Program-made: the position numbers and the translations under genes
The notes under the pieces: model-generated
Database searches by the model: none
Told to the model about the DNA's origin: nothing
The model's input: only the letters and a program-made list of their open reading frames with translations
Shown here: one piece after another, positions 12,041 through 23,556 of the stretch
Position numbering within the stretch: the first letter of the stretch is position 1
Layout: every line of letters starts with the position of its first letter
DNA from: Straminergon stramineum
Lineage: Eukaryota; Streptophyta; Bryopsida; Hypnales; Calliergonaceae
Length of the DNA stretch: 64,000 nt
Direction: 5' to 3'
Assembly (NCBI GenBank): GCA_963920665.1
Contig: OY987266.1
Span: 18,209,248-18,273,247, forward strand

Positions 12041-13078
12041 AAAATCACAAATATTCAATCTACAATTGATTTTAGAAGGAATTTTGAATTTTTGACCTCA
12101 AATATATTTCTTGAAAATATTAGTTTTTGAAAGGTAGAATAGCCCATTGTAGTTAGAAGACCCCGTAGTAGACACCTAGGGAATGACCCCAAATGGATTT
12201 TTTCAAGAAATGAGATTTAGACCACAATTAATTTCTTATGTGACAATAATGGAGTGATTAATGACCTCATTAGGAACTTCTAAATTTCTTGTTAACTTTT
12301 CAATGTAATTTCAATATAGGGAGTGATATTTTGGGGCCTTCCCTGTTAGAAATTATTATGATTGCTCTAGATGTGTATGATGAGCATTATGGATACCAAT
12401 TTTGTTGGTTTAGGGGTAGTCTAGAGACTCTTTAGGGTCATGATGGGCTGACCACTTCAAAAATTCATTGCAAATTCATACTTTATCAAAAGAATTTAGA
12501 TGCTTTTGTTGTTTCTCACACTTGTCTTTATGTTGGGACAAAAAAATTTAAAAATAAAGCAATGACATGAGGTCAAACTCCTAATAGTCTGACCTCAAAA
12601 GGTTGTTTTACCTCACTAGCTAGTTGATTTAGCCTAATATAGATATAATCTATGGATCATATTTTACAACTATTTTTTGAGAGTCTTCATCATTAAATTA
12701 TTACTCAAAGTTTCATCTTATAATGGAAATCATTTTGCAATTTTGAAAATCTGAACTACCGGTGGTCCTTTAGGAGTTGAAGGACACAAGTATTTAGGGG
12801 CTTGGTTGTGACCTTCAAGTTTTATAAACGGGGGCTAATAAAATTCTCTTTCCAAAGAGCTCTGACTTCCTGTTTGCTACAATGAACAATGAAAGAGACT
12901 GAGTGAGCTAAGATGAAACTATCAGCCTTGTTTTTGCACATGAGAGTCCACCTGATAAACTGTGGGTCTTCATTGGTAAACTGGAGTTCACTGGCAAGTG
13001 CATTTAAGTTATTTGAGTGTGCCATTGAAGGTTTCTGTAGAATCAGTTTGCCACATATTCTGAATACCATGTTGCACC
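12041..13078. repeat. segment duplicated at 43500-44340 and 58370-58480
   Basis: Positions 12041-12160 and 12600-12778 resemble 43500-43620 and 43960-44138. From 12780 the text follows 44145-44240 (shared GGACACAAGT... and ...AGCTCTGACTTCC / ...AGCTCTGACATCC). Positions 12990-13078 follow 58370-58475. The minus strand of 13000-13070 has a short frame containing WQTDSTETFNG, matched by WQTDSTETFSG at 58410-58450, which hints at an old exon of an unrecognised gene. No complete gene is visible. Confidence 0.55.
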
Positions 13079-13082
13079 TTAA

Positions 13083-13893
13083 CCCCTAAGTGCCTAAGCC
13101 TTTTCAAGTGTGTTTTGACTATGAAAAAGAGCATTGACTTGTGGTTATCCTCAATGAAGCAAATTGTGTTTTTTTCCAAATCTAACTGTATAGATGTTAA
13201 TAGAGCTTGTTTACTAGTATGCACACCAATTTTGAGTGCGAAATTTTCTAGGAGTTATGATATTATACCAAGGAAAATGTACATTTTCTATTTTTAGTAT
13301 GTTGTCTTTGTCCACAATGTTTCAAAAATTTGCATGTAAATGTTTTTGGGGATTGGAGGTAACATGACCAACTTCAAAGAGTGTTACAAACTAAAATGCA
13401 CTTCCAAAAAACTTAATTTCACATGAAAAAACATCAAACTCATTACACAATCCACCTTGCAATTGTTGAAATGCAATTTTTGTTTATAAGTAGAAATTGC
13501 AAATAGCTTCAAATAAACACTTGCATGTTGAAATTTTCAATGGTGAAAATCATGAAAAGACTTTAAACTTTTCATTGGGACCATTCTCAAAGCAAATGGA
13601 TAAGTACAATTTCTTAGATCTCAATTCAAATGAAATTGCCAAGCTTTGCATAAAGCCAGGAAATGAAGTAAAATTAGCAAGCTTTACACTCCACTTTTAG
13701 TACACATATGCCTTTGAAGACCTCTCAATAATTGAATATGTACTTTTCTCAATGAAAAATGAAAATTTTCCATAATTAACCCTCAAAACTACCCAATTTT
13801 TTTTTAAAACTAGTCACAGGAATTTAACTGCCCACACAGAAATGGGCTTGAAATTATAGATCGACCATACATGGTCGTCAAGGCAATTAGGGG
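13083..13893. mobile_element. TTAA-bounded element (811 bp)
   Basis: It lies between TTAA at 13079-13082 and 13894-13897. The ends are CCCCTAAGTGCCTAAGC and, inverted, CCCCTAATTGCCTTGAC. It interrupts a segment that continues at 58470-58600 in the paralogous copy, where no such element is present at the corresponding place. It has no transposase frame. Confidence 0.7.
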
Positions 13894-13897
13894 TTAA

Positions 13898-15906
13898 GGT
13901 TGCTCTTGCACAAGGATCTTTTGTCATGTTGATTATCAACTGCAAAACCATGTACCCATTCTTGTAATTAGATGCATGTATTGTACATGAGTATTTAGCT
14001 TGTAAAATTTGAGTCTCCAGGCATTGAATTAAATAGCAATTACGCTAGTGTGTGAGCCTAGAAATGCGAGCCTAGGTGTAAATTAGTACCCTATAACCAT
14101 TGAAGGACTCTATAAAATATGTCACATTTAATTATTTTGGGACTTTTGAAAGTCCATAACTAATAATAGAAAAAATTGGTCATCATTAGATAATGCAAAA
14201 CATTAGGAAATCTATGCAAGACATCGGGAGATCAATACAAAACATCGGGAGATCTATACAAACATTTATAGATCTTTGGATATTTTGTCCATAATTCATT
14301 GAATAGTCTAGAAGCAATTAAATGTCATATAACATAGATACCCTATAAATATGGAAGGTGCATATTACATAGGAACCTATAATATAGGTGCCTACAATAT
14401 AGATACCTTATACAATCCACCCTCAATATTTGTTAACACTTGGGAGCAAGGAAACTTGTAACACTTATGTGGTATTAACACTTTAACACTTGTCGGTAGA
14501 CAATTTGAAACGCTTACATAAATAACACTTATGTGACTTGGGAATTAACAACAACAACACTTATAAAAATAAAGGATGAAAATACATAAAATATGAATGT
14601 CATCATACATGGAAGCATAATAGAAGAACAAATCTAAAGTAGGTTGATGAGATTCTAGAACACGCCTCTAGGGTAGAAGGCTTAAGAATGGCACATCTAA
14701 GGAGAAAAATAGATGTGCGGAAGAAACTGTTTGTCCAATGACTTCCAATTTGTTTTGGTAGAGAGAGAAATGGAAAATAAACAAAGTGCAATTTAAATTG
14801 TAGTTTTCTGAATTAGAATGAATTAAATACAATTTTCCAAAGTGAAAAGTCTGTAGGTTGTTATTTATGTTCATAGACTTTAGCAGTAATGAATTATCAT
14901 GTGCCTTTGAAAAGAGCAAATCGGTCCAGAAATAGATGAAGTGGGTGCTCACTATGTTCAAGAAAGTTCCATAATGTGGGAATAGAGTGTCCTAAATCGA
15001 GCAAGAGAAATTTGTACCCTGAAATTTATATTTATCATTTATTTGTTATTGTCATCTTGAATTCTATGTTCACAATTGAATGATGCATTCATGATTAGTG
15101 AATCACACATAATAATAGTCCAAAAGCATTGCTCACTGCCCTAAAATCATGCACTTGCAGTCACATTTTCCTACCTCAAAAAATGGTGTCCATTTCAACA
15201 ACCACATGCTCTATACATGGGCCACTTCTATGGTCGCTTCTAAAATGCCCGCTCGCTTTCAGAGCCTCCTACCTTAATGATACCTAGGAAAGATAGTAAA
15301 GAATCTCTTTCTTTTGTACCAAAGTAAATTCAAAGCCCTTCCCCATTGTAGACCTAAACTTCTAGCTTCTTTAAATCATCAAATCACAAATCTATCACAA
15401 TATCATAACATTGCTAAATCCTCAAATGGCACAACACTAAAATTTAAAGAAATTGATGCAAGGGAGCTTGAAGTTTAAATTCTAAAGATGTTGATGGAAT
15501 TTATGGCTAATATTGTTTGCATGATGTAGAATGGATGATGTGTGAAGATATTATAAGCTACATATGGTACTATTAATGCCAACCACAACATGATGGACAT
15601 AGTTCAATTTCATCCAAGTTATAAGTTTTTATAGCCTCATATAACTCTTATGGAGGTGAATTTATTGAAGAGGGGAGCATAATTTTTATAAATTCTCCTA
15701 ATAGTTAACAATTAACACTTACTAGTATATTTTTTAGAGTTTTTTGGGGGAGCCCAATTTTCCTTAACACATATGCAACTTTAGCACTTATCGGGGTAAC
15801 AAATATCGAAGGTGAACTATAACCATAGTCCATAGAAGGTTTCTAAAACATAATTGTCTAAGCTCATGGGCTGAAGATCTTAGGCTCACATGCTAGCAAC
15901 TCTCAA
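13898..15906. other. AT-rich intergenic sequence
   Basis: Positions 13930-14030 match 58530-58605 (a segmental duplication). Positions 14195-14260 hold short direct repeats around ACATCGGGAGATC. The rest shows no gene. Open frames at 14603-14961 on the minus strand have no domain. Confidence 0.5.
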
Positions 15907-15910
15907 TTAA

Positions 15911-16834
15911 CCCCTAAAGCTCCAAACATGGTTTTTTGGCATTATAGATATTTTGGGTAGCTCACTACGAGCAGAATTTTCAAATTTCTTCTTTGAAATT
16001 TTCACACAACATGTGGTCGAGGAGTACCTTTGAAGCCCAACAATTTTCATAAATTTTGACTAAATGGTTGAAAAGTTATTGTATGACATGTCGTTTCTTT
16101 CCCAATTTAGGCAACTCAAGCACATAAAAAAAATCACTTTTTTCAAAAATAAAAATTTGAAATTGATTTTGTAGATTTATATATGTGTAGAAAGATTTGA
16201 ATCATTCCATTTTGACCAATGAGGTGAAAGTTACGAGGAGTTTTAGTTTGTGGGCAATTATGGATTCTCTAGTCTAAAATAAACTTTGAAGTCCTTCATT
16301 TAACTCAATTTTCAATATTTTTTGAAAAAAATAAAATCATAGAATGTAGATTTTTTATGAAAACATTACAACCATTGGGATTGACATTTTTCAATTCCAT
16401 AACATATTCTTAACATTTTAGTATTTTGAATCATTTTCTACTTCTTTCTACTTACAATTTTTTTTCTATATGTTGTATAATTCCAAATGATTTGAATTTT
16501 TTCAAGCATGTATCTAACTTGCCTGGAAGAAAGAATCCAAAGACGCACATCCATTTTAAAGATTTTTTCATACAAATGTGACCTTACGAAGAGCAGCTAT
16601 CTGGGGTCTTGCAAGGACAAAAAAAGGATTTTTGTCAATTCAAACATTAATATCTTGCAAACTACATGGTGGAAATTTCTGAATTTTTTTCCACATGTTC
16701 TCAAACTAGCTTACTACAAGATCTTATGGTTGCATGTGTCCAAAAATGTTTTTTTTTCTAAAATTTGATCCTTGTACTAGAAATGGCAGTTTTGGAGCGT
16801 TTTTGGTGAAAATATAGTCAAAAACCTTTAGGGG
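15911..16834 (+). mobile_element. TTAA-bounded element, family B copy 1 (924 bp)
   Basis: It is bounded by TTAA at 15907-15910 and 16835-16838, with inverted ends CCCCTAAAG. The interior is similar along its length to 54784-55716 (same orientation) and to 36477-37402 (opposite orientation). Shared internal landmarks include GGTTTTTTGGCA near the left end and a stretch about TTCCACATGTTCTCAA near 16689. There is no transposase frame; it is presumably moved by an enzyme encoded elsewhere. Confidence 0.8.
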
Positions 16835-16838
16835 TTAA

Positions 16839-17967
16839 ACAATATGGAATTTGATGGATTTGTGTAGATATCACCTACCAAAGCAATTGGAAGTTCAAAA
16901 GGGTAGCAATTAGTTTGCATCATCGCATGTATCTAGTTTCCTATTTCTATAATCTCAATGAAGACCTAGAATATTGTATGTTGGGGTACGTAAGGGTCAT
17001 CACATTGGTGGCGAATAATTAATTAAAGATTCTAAAGTAAGTTCAACACTCTATAATTTAATTTCAAAAAATCAGTCATTATATTCAAGAAAGTTCAGCA
17101 CTCTCTACACCTAGTTACAACAATTGCTTTGCTTGATGTGTAGGAAGTTGAGAAGACAAGTTCTTTATACAAGTGAGGTGGTAGTAGGTGAAACAACCCA
17201 TGTGGGATACGTAAATTAGGATTAGTAGGAGCTCAACCACTCATAGTTAAGCTCTCATCTTTGAATTATCCCATATCCTTTTAGGATTCATGATGGACAA
17301 TGGATTTCATTATGAAATTGACCTCTTCATGCTATAATCTCATAGCATGATAATGAAACATCCCCCTTAGTTGACCAACAAAAACTTTCTTGATGGTGGA
17401 TGGTAATTGGACTTCACTTTGGCCTTTTTGGCTAAAATGAGACATTTTTTTTGTTAACAACAATTTGGTCATTTAATTCTTTCTAAATTTGGCAAATTCT
17501 CTCTTTCATTTTTTTTTGGCTTTCTGAGAAATAATTATTTTCCGCCGACCATGCCCCAAAGGTACGGTATGTCAACAGAAGAAGATTTTGGTGTTTAGAA
17601 AGAGGAGTTGCACTATAAACCAAAAGTACTTTTACTTGTCCTAATTTCTATTTTGACAAACATTCAAGACTTTCTTTCTTCACCATTAGAGCTTGACTTT
17701 TAGATCCCCACCATTTGCATCTTCATTAGAATTAATGTGCTTGATAACTCAAATCTATTACCAAGTTAAAAAAATGTACATCCTTCTATTTCAATTTGGT
17801 TGAAGCCCAACACACCATTAACATGTCAATGTTGGTTAATTCATAGAGTAAGGACTAACCTGTACTAGAGAATGTTGGATTCCCTTTTTTGTGTGCAAGA
17901 AGGCTCATGTTTGTGAAAGTATCACTTGATATCAATGAGTGCATTCTCTTTCCTAGTGTCATGCTTA
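16839..17967. repeat. segment duplicated at 59580-59960
   Basis: 16850-16985 matches 59580-59715 (shared CTCAATGAAGACCTAGAAT) and 17620-17790 matches 59770-59940. Positions 17140-17260 include one arm of a MITE whose other arm type is at 63890-64000. No gene is visible. Confidence 0.6.
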
Positions 17968-17971
17968 TTAA

Positions 17972-18350
17972 CCCTTAAAGGTCAATAGGAGCCCGTATTT
18001 ACAATACTGTATTTGGTTCTTAAATACAAAGTATGTACTAAAATAGAGTGGCACATATACCATTGGATGCAAAATTTTGCAATTATCATATTTCATGTGG
18101 ACCTATGCTTTATCATGCTCAAATACAACACTGAATAAGAAGAATACATGGCCATTTAGAACCTCTAAGAAATATATGAAGTTTAATATTGATATGATTT
18201 GGGAGTGCCATGTGTCATTGAATCCAACTCAACATGAATACAAACTTTTGTCACTATCAAAAACTTCAATTCTTGCACCTTTTAGTATGCCAAATACACA
18301 AAAACAAAAACATTTTGGAGTCCAAATTGGGCTTTCCTAATCTTCAAGGG
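17972..18350. mobile_element. TTAA-bounded element with preserved empty site (379 bp)
   Basis: It is bounded by TTAA at 17968-17971 and 18351-18354. The ends are CCCTTAAAGGTCAATAGGAG and, inverted, CCCTTGAAGATTAGGAAAG. In the paralogous segment at about 52375-52395 the same flanks are joined across a single TTAA (CATGCTTG-TTAA-GTTAGATC). This shows directly that the element entered at TTAA and duplicated those four bases. It has no coding capacity. Confidence 0.85.
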
Positions 18351-18354
18351 TTAA

Positions 18355-18622
18355 GTTGGATCTTAAACTAAGATGTCCTATACTAAGATGGTCTTCATTA
18401 GAATGATGGTTTTGAGATGAATCTACATCTCACTTGGTTGTAGATGTAGTTTGTTTTTTTCCAATGCCTCATCTTGCTTAGTCTAATAAATCAATGGAAA
18501 TTCCAATGTGGCAACTTATAATCCTCTAATATATTTACTAAACTATAATTGTAGGGCAAGGTTGGCACCTCTCTATTGAATAATTATTTCTTTTTAGAAA
18601 TTGAGTTTCTAAATATGTTAAA
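18355..18622. repeat. right half of segment duplicated at 52240-52500
   Basis: With 17820-17967 it forms one segment matching 52240-52500, interrupted here by the element at 17972-18350. Shared text includes AAGATGGTCTTCATTAGAATG. No open frame of note. Confidence 0.7.
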
Positions 18623-18626
18623 AATA

Positions 18627-18870
18627 CATTAGAGAAGTTTTGGGGGGTCTAGAGGGTTGCATGTTCCCCTGGGATTTGCCTCGCAGCAGCTCCTTGACCC
18701 GACACAGTGACTACCATGTCACTTCTTCTTCTTTTTTGAATTTTTTTTTCAACTTTCTTTTACATTTTAAAATTAAAAAAATTTGACAATGGCCGTTCTT
18801 GGATAGCTAGGGAACAACGCTAGAAACAGGCCCAAAATGGCCCTCCAAACCTCCCAAAACTCTTCTAATG
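18627..18870. mobile_element. MITE (244 bp)
   Basis: The left end CATTAGAGAAGTTTTGGGGG and the complement of the right end (CATTAGAAGAGTTTTGGGAG) pair. Pairing continues through GGTCTAGAGGG / GGTTTGGAGGG. The interior is GC-richer at the ends and T/A-rich in the middle. The target duplication was not resolved. Confidence 0.6.
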
Positions 18871-19289
18871 GGAGTTTTGGTCCAATATTTTTCTTCATCA
18901 TATTATCTTTTTTGGAAAGATTAATTTTCATAAAACTTCATCATCTATTTTGAAGATTATTTTTCATCACCAAACTTGCTCTACAACTATCATACAATAA
19001 GATCTTTGCCTTTGATTTGAACCTTTCCAAAGCTAGTGTTCCATGAGGTTGTTAATCTATAAAGTGTATTTTTGCTAAAAGCACTAATAGAATGTATATT
19101 TTTTGAATTTTTTTGTAGAACATATTTTAGACCTTGAGAAGAGAAGGTTCAAATATAGAATAAGAAGATGGCAAATTTGAGTTGGAGGGAAGCATATTAT
19201 TCAATGGTCTATTTTTTTTAATTGCATAGGCTTTCCTTCATTTTAAATTTTGAAAAAGGAAATTGCAAGAAACATTTGTCATTACAAAA

Positions 19290-19545
19290 AATCTCGACCT
19301 TGAAAGAGACTGCGAGTTTATTGCCGCAGTGGTGCAATTAGGGAAAAAAATGTTTTACAATTTAAAAAAAATTAATTCATTAATTTTTTTCGAGAAATGA
19401 TGGGGCACTAGTGCGACCAAGTCGGGTATGGCGATTTTCAATTTTTATTTCAGTGTTTTATTTAATTTTTTTTTCAAAAAATATTTTCTGTATTGGCACT
19501 GCGCTACGCTGCAAAATGGCCTCTTTCAGGGCCCAAATTTTTTAT
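19290..19545. mobile_element. probable MITE interrupting a duplicated segment
   Basis: ACCTTGAAAGAGACTGC near the left edge and CCCTGAAAGAGGCCATTTTGC (complement of the right edge) are loosely inverted. The block is absent from the paralogous segment at about 54600-54625, where flanking sequence similar to 19260-19285 and 19555-19600 runs together. No coding capacity; exact ends uncertain. Confidence 0.4.
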
Positions 19546-19963
19546 AATGTTACACCATGGAATGTCCATCTAAAGAAAACTTGTAAGTAGTGGTTTCTAA
19601 AATCCATACTATTGTCTATGATCGGAAAAAAACAGCGGCTAGTTCAAAGTTAGCTAGTGGATTTGGTAAAAAAACCCGGTTGCATTTTAAAATTAAAGGA
19701 TGTTAAACTAGGAAGAAATTTCTAGAACCGGAAATCAACTGGTGCCACCTAAAATTTGGAGGATATTTGACTGCTTCCTTAGAATATTGGGGGGATTTTA
19801 GCCGCCTTGCCAAAAAAATTATTAGCTAATACTGGGCTAATGAAGGTCTATTACCAACAATTATCAACCTCCACTTTTAAGTTGCAAGGGAGTACAGAGT
19901 GGATGGACCGAACTTTTGGAGATAATATGGGCTCTAATTAGTTGGAGTCCATCTTTGAAATTA

Positions 19964-20278
19964 AAATACCGTAACCTACTAACTCTTGTTGAAATTGCTC
20001 AGTGTCAATCTGTGAGCACCACGATATGTGAAAGGGCATTTTCAATGTAGAATAACATCAAGCAAAAACTTTGAAATCGTGTGGCAACATCCAATTTGGA
20101 CAATGTCATGCAATTGGCCTTGGAAGGACCTAACAAAGACTATGACAACATTATAGAAGGGGCTATTGTCTCGTGAAAGAATTCCTCTAAGTTTCACCAT
20201 TTATATGAGAATCTTGAGAGTTATCTTACAAGAGTAGAAGAAGAAATATTTGAAGAACGTGAGATTGGTACTTCCTAA
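19964..20278 (+). pseudogene. fossil of a hAT transposase C-terminal (dimerisation) domain
   Basis: In one frame the text reads KYRNLLTLVEIAQCQSVSTT, then ICERAFSM, a stop, NNIKQKL, a stop, NRVATSNLDNVMQLALEGP, and ends at TAA (20276-20278). The motif order SVST-x-CERAFS, IK-x-KL-x-NR, L-x-NVM is that of the hAT C-terminal dimerisation region in plant hAT-like proteins. Stops at 20048-20050 (TAG) and two TGA further on, the lack of the catalytic part, and the short length show a dead fragment. It lies inside roughly 1 kb (about 19605-20645) absent from the paralogous segment at 54655-54690, so it arrived after that duplication. Confidence 0.8.
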
Positions 20279-20645
20279 ACTCTTTTGATTTCATGCAACC
20301 TTTTTATAACCATCTTCAACTCTATATTTCATGGGTTGGGAGGATCCTTGGCCTTCAAGTGGTGAAGGGCTTTGCTAGGTTCAATTCCTACTAAGGATGC
20401 AATATTAATTAGTACTTTCATTTTTAAATTGTTTTTCTATATTTGATACAAATTTTGCAATTTAGCCGGTGCCAATTTCAATTTGGAGGAAATTTGTTGG
20501 TGCGAAATTGAAATTGGAGGAAATAAACCAGTACATTTTGTGATTCAAAGGATGTAACCGGTGGCCATTGAAAAAAACCCAGTTCATTTTCGTGGAAGGA
20601 GGAAATCAACTGGAGGACCTCAAAAAATTTCTTGAACACTGCTAT

Positions 20646-21980
20646 AAATGAAAGAAAACTAATACAAGAATTTTAGAGAGTATGAATGGATGATATTGCA
20701 CATTGTCAAGACCATAGATAGTGGTGTTTGCAAGTGCAAGAAAGAAGGTACATTGTTTGAATTTAGAAGATGTAGAATGCAAATAGAAGGTATCTACATC
20801 TAAAATCAACCTCTACATACTCTTGCCTAAAATGCACTCCCACAATTCATGAGAGTCTACAATTGATTTTAGCAATACCTATTTTTAGCACTTTGAAAAT
20901 TCATATTCTATTCATACAATGTCCAAAAAATGCATTCTAAAAGAATCCAAAATCCTTTTTTAATTACCAAAATGACCACACAATTAGTTTTCCAATAGAA
21001 TAATGAAAACTATGATGGATTGTTTATTCGGACACTTTAGGGTGTAGTTAAAGTAAACCTGCCTATGATAGGCAATTTGAGTGTTTTGCCTTGTTACAAT
21101 TAGCAAAAAAATTCAAAGTTTTTTCCATACAAAGACAACTATGAGAAAAAAAAAGAAATTGAAATTTTATTTTTTTGACAAAGTATGAATTTCTTATGAA
21201 TTTTTGAAGTGTGATTACCAATTGGCCCTAAAGAGTTTGTAGACTATCCCCAAACCAGCAAAAAGTGTATGCATGATGGCCATCCTACCACCTAAAACAG
21301 TCATAATATTTCCTAACATGGGTACATTATTTCCTAACATGATCACAACATGATGAATTAAAATGATGAACATCACTTGCTTCGATGAATTTACGTTGAA
21401 AAGCTAGAAGTTCCTAAAATAGGCACTAAGGTAGGAGGTTCTAAAAGCACACAGGCTCTAAAATCGCCCACCTCTATAAATGTACACTATTTGAACATGC
21501 TATATTTTCATTGAACTAGTGATGTACAAATAGTGTACATTTGAGGACGTGGGCAATATTAGAGCCCTATGCCATTTCAACTTCAAAATTAACTCTACAA
21601 AACTCCAAAAATTATGAAACAACTTGGATTAGATGCCAATTCCATTTGTCTTTGAAGGAAATTTTACTGAAAAATATTTCAAGAAGTTTTACTTCCCCAA
21701 ATTTTGGTTTTAGCTCTTCGATGAGCGCTTTATAGACCTCCTACCTTAACCCTTAAAGGAGGTTGGCCTTGAGAATATTGGCACTACATAGATTGTATTT
21801 TCAGGTCACTTAGTATATAAGGTATGATTTCGGACTCTATACAACAACTCTTGGAGCCAAAAAAAATTTCATGTGCTCCCTGCCAAGGCTAGTGTAGTGT
21901 GGCAAAATGTTTGGACATACTCAGACAACCAAAAATTTGTGAAAAATGTATACATGGATGGGGATTAGGTGGGATCTTTT
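20646..21980. other. AT-rich intergenic sequence
   Basis: The first 60 bases match 54680-54740 and continue the duplicated segment. No gene or clear element border was found. TTAACCCTTAAAGGAGG at about 21748 looks like one end of a TTAA-type element, but I could not find its partner. Confidence 0.45.
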
Positions 21981-21985
21981 GTAGT

Positions 21986-23114
21986 TGTCGCGCCCCTTAA
22001 TGACACTTACCACCTTAAGTTCCCTTGCAATGCTTCTCAAGCACTTGATACTTTAGTGGCACGAAGGGTCACGCTCTTCTAACATTGCACATGCCACACA
22101 CATCCAATGTTAGTCCCCACTTTCAACTCTTTGTGCTAAGTCCCAGTCACCGGGACTACTAGCACACACACACACATCCATTATGACACCGGGGCATGTT
22201 ACTAGGTAACATGGGGTGGAACGTCCATCTTATCGTGCAAGGACCCATGGTGGCACTACTCACCATGGTCCTAATCGCCCTTGAGTGTAACCCCAACTCC
22301 ATACTAGGCTCATTGTATATTTGCTACTTTCCACTTCATCACTAATCGGGACTCACCATTCGGGACACCTCACATAGCCTAGCAAGGAGTGGGACTCCAC
22401 CCAACCGGTGCCACAGGACACACCCAAGTGTCCCATGGTGCCTTGGAGTGGTGGTGACCCCACACCACGAACCTTGAGTCAACGGGACTCACCAAGGCTC
22501 CAAGAGGGAGTGAGGAGGGAGACCAACCCCTCCTATAGTACTTTCTGTGGGATTCGGCAAACCCCCCCCTAGTATGTCAAGGGGGACTCCCAAACACCCT
22601 TTGGTTTTGGAAGACCACCCCGTTTCTCCCGATTTGCGCTAGTTTGGGACTCCTGAACTTTCACCCGGCATAACTTTGCGGTACGGGATCCAAATTGCAC
22701 ATGCGACCTCATTTTCGACATTTACGCGACGCGAAGATGCCGATGGACTACTCACTTGCTCCATTCGGACAAGTACTCGCAAAGTTATCGCCCTCCAAAG
22801 ATTCGGGACACTCCCGACGCGACCAGGGCACTCCCGGCGCGATCGAGACACCCCCAACTTTGAACGCCCATAACTTTTGACTCGCAAGTTCAAATCACGC
22901 GTTCTTTGGATGGCTAGAAGTGTCTTCTCAAGACCTTTCCAAGCATGTATCACATGCCTCCAAATTCATCCGGATCAGAGCGCTACATTGCTCTGATCGC
23001 TCGGGACTCCTAGTCCTCCTCACCTCATCTCTTGCAAGGCTTCGGGAGTCACCCCCACTGTCCCCCTTGCTCACCAAGGTGGCATGGGCATGTCTTGTGA
23101 TGAGGGTCATGACA
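21986..23114 (-). repeat. 3' LTR of the chromovirus (1129 bp)
   Basis: It starts TGTCGCGCCCC and ends GGTCATGACA on the plus strand. It is about 460 bp longer than the other LTR because it keeps a middle section (about 22347-22810) missing there. The outer parts match the 34685-35350 copy closely. Confidence 0.92.
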
Positions 23115-23130
23115 CTCACCCCCACCAAAT
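23115..23130 (-). other. polypurine tract next to the 3' LTR
   Basis: On the minus strand the sequence directly before the LTR reads ATTTGGTGGGGGTGAG. A purine-rich run ending at the LTR edge is the normal primer site for plus-strand DNA synthesis. A near copy lies just after the gag-pol stop, at about 30009-30025. Confidence 0.75.
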
Positions 23131-23556
23131 AGCGTTGATGCCCTCATCGACATTACTTCATGCCGGTAGTGTTAAGTTTCTAAGGTAGCCCACCTCCTTA
23201 ACACTTGCATTGTGTTCTCGAATAGCTAGCCCCACAATGCACCAAGTCCCCTTACTTGGTCTAAATGGCTAAGTCCTCAAAGGTGTCATTAGATAGGTCT
23301 TAGATCCAAGCAGGGTTGACAGGGCGTCCTGACGCAGCCGCTAGCGTTCGGACGTCTGGTGTCCGCGTCCGCGACCCCCCCGGACGTCCTGTGACATTCG
23401 AAAAATTTGATTTTTACCCTGGGGTAATTTCCCGTCTGCGACCCCGTCCACACCATCGTCCGCGACTTCTGCAGCCCGTCCGCCCGTCCGCGACCCTGTC
23501 CGCCATCCTGTCCGCCCATCTGCGACCCCGTCCGCCATCCTGTCCGCCCGTCTGTT

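Noticed and set aside
13497..13700. 67-codon plus-strand frame
   Set aside because: It lies entirely inside the non-coding TTAA-bounded element at 13083-13893 and has no recognisable domain.
21986..23114. Treating the nested region as part of a single 13-kb giant retrotransposon with a long 3' region
   Set aside because: The CAGGGTTGA inverted ends with a matching 8-bp duplication show that 23311-29369 is a separate DNA-transposon insertion.
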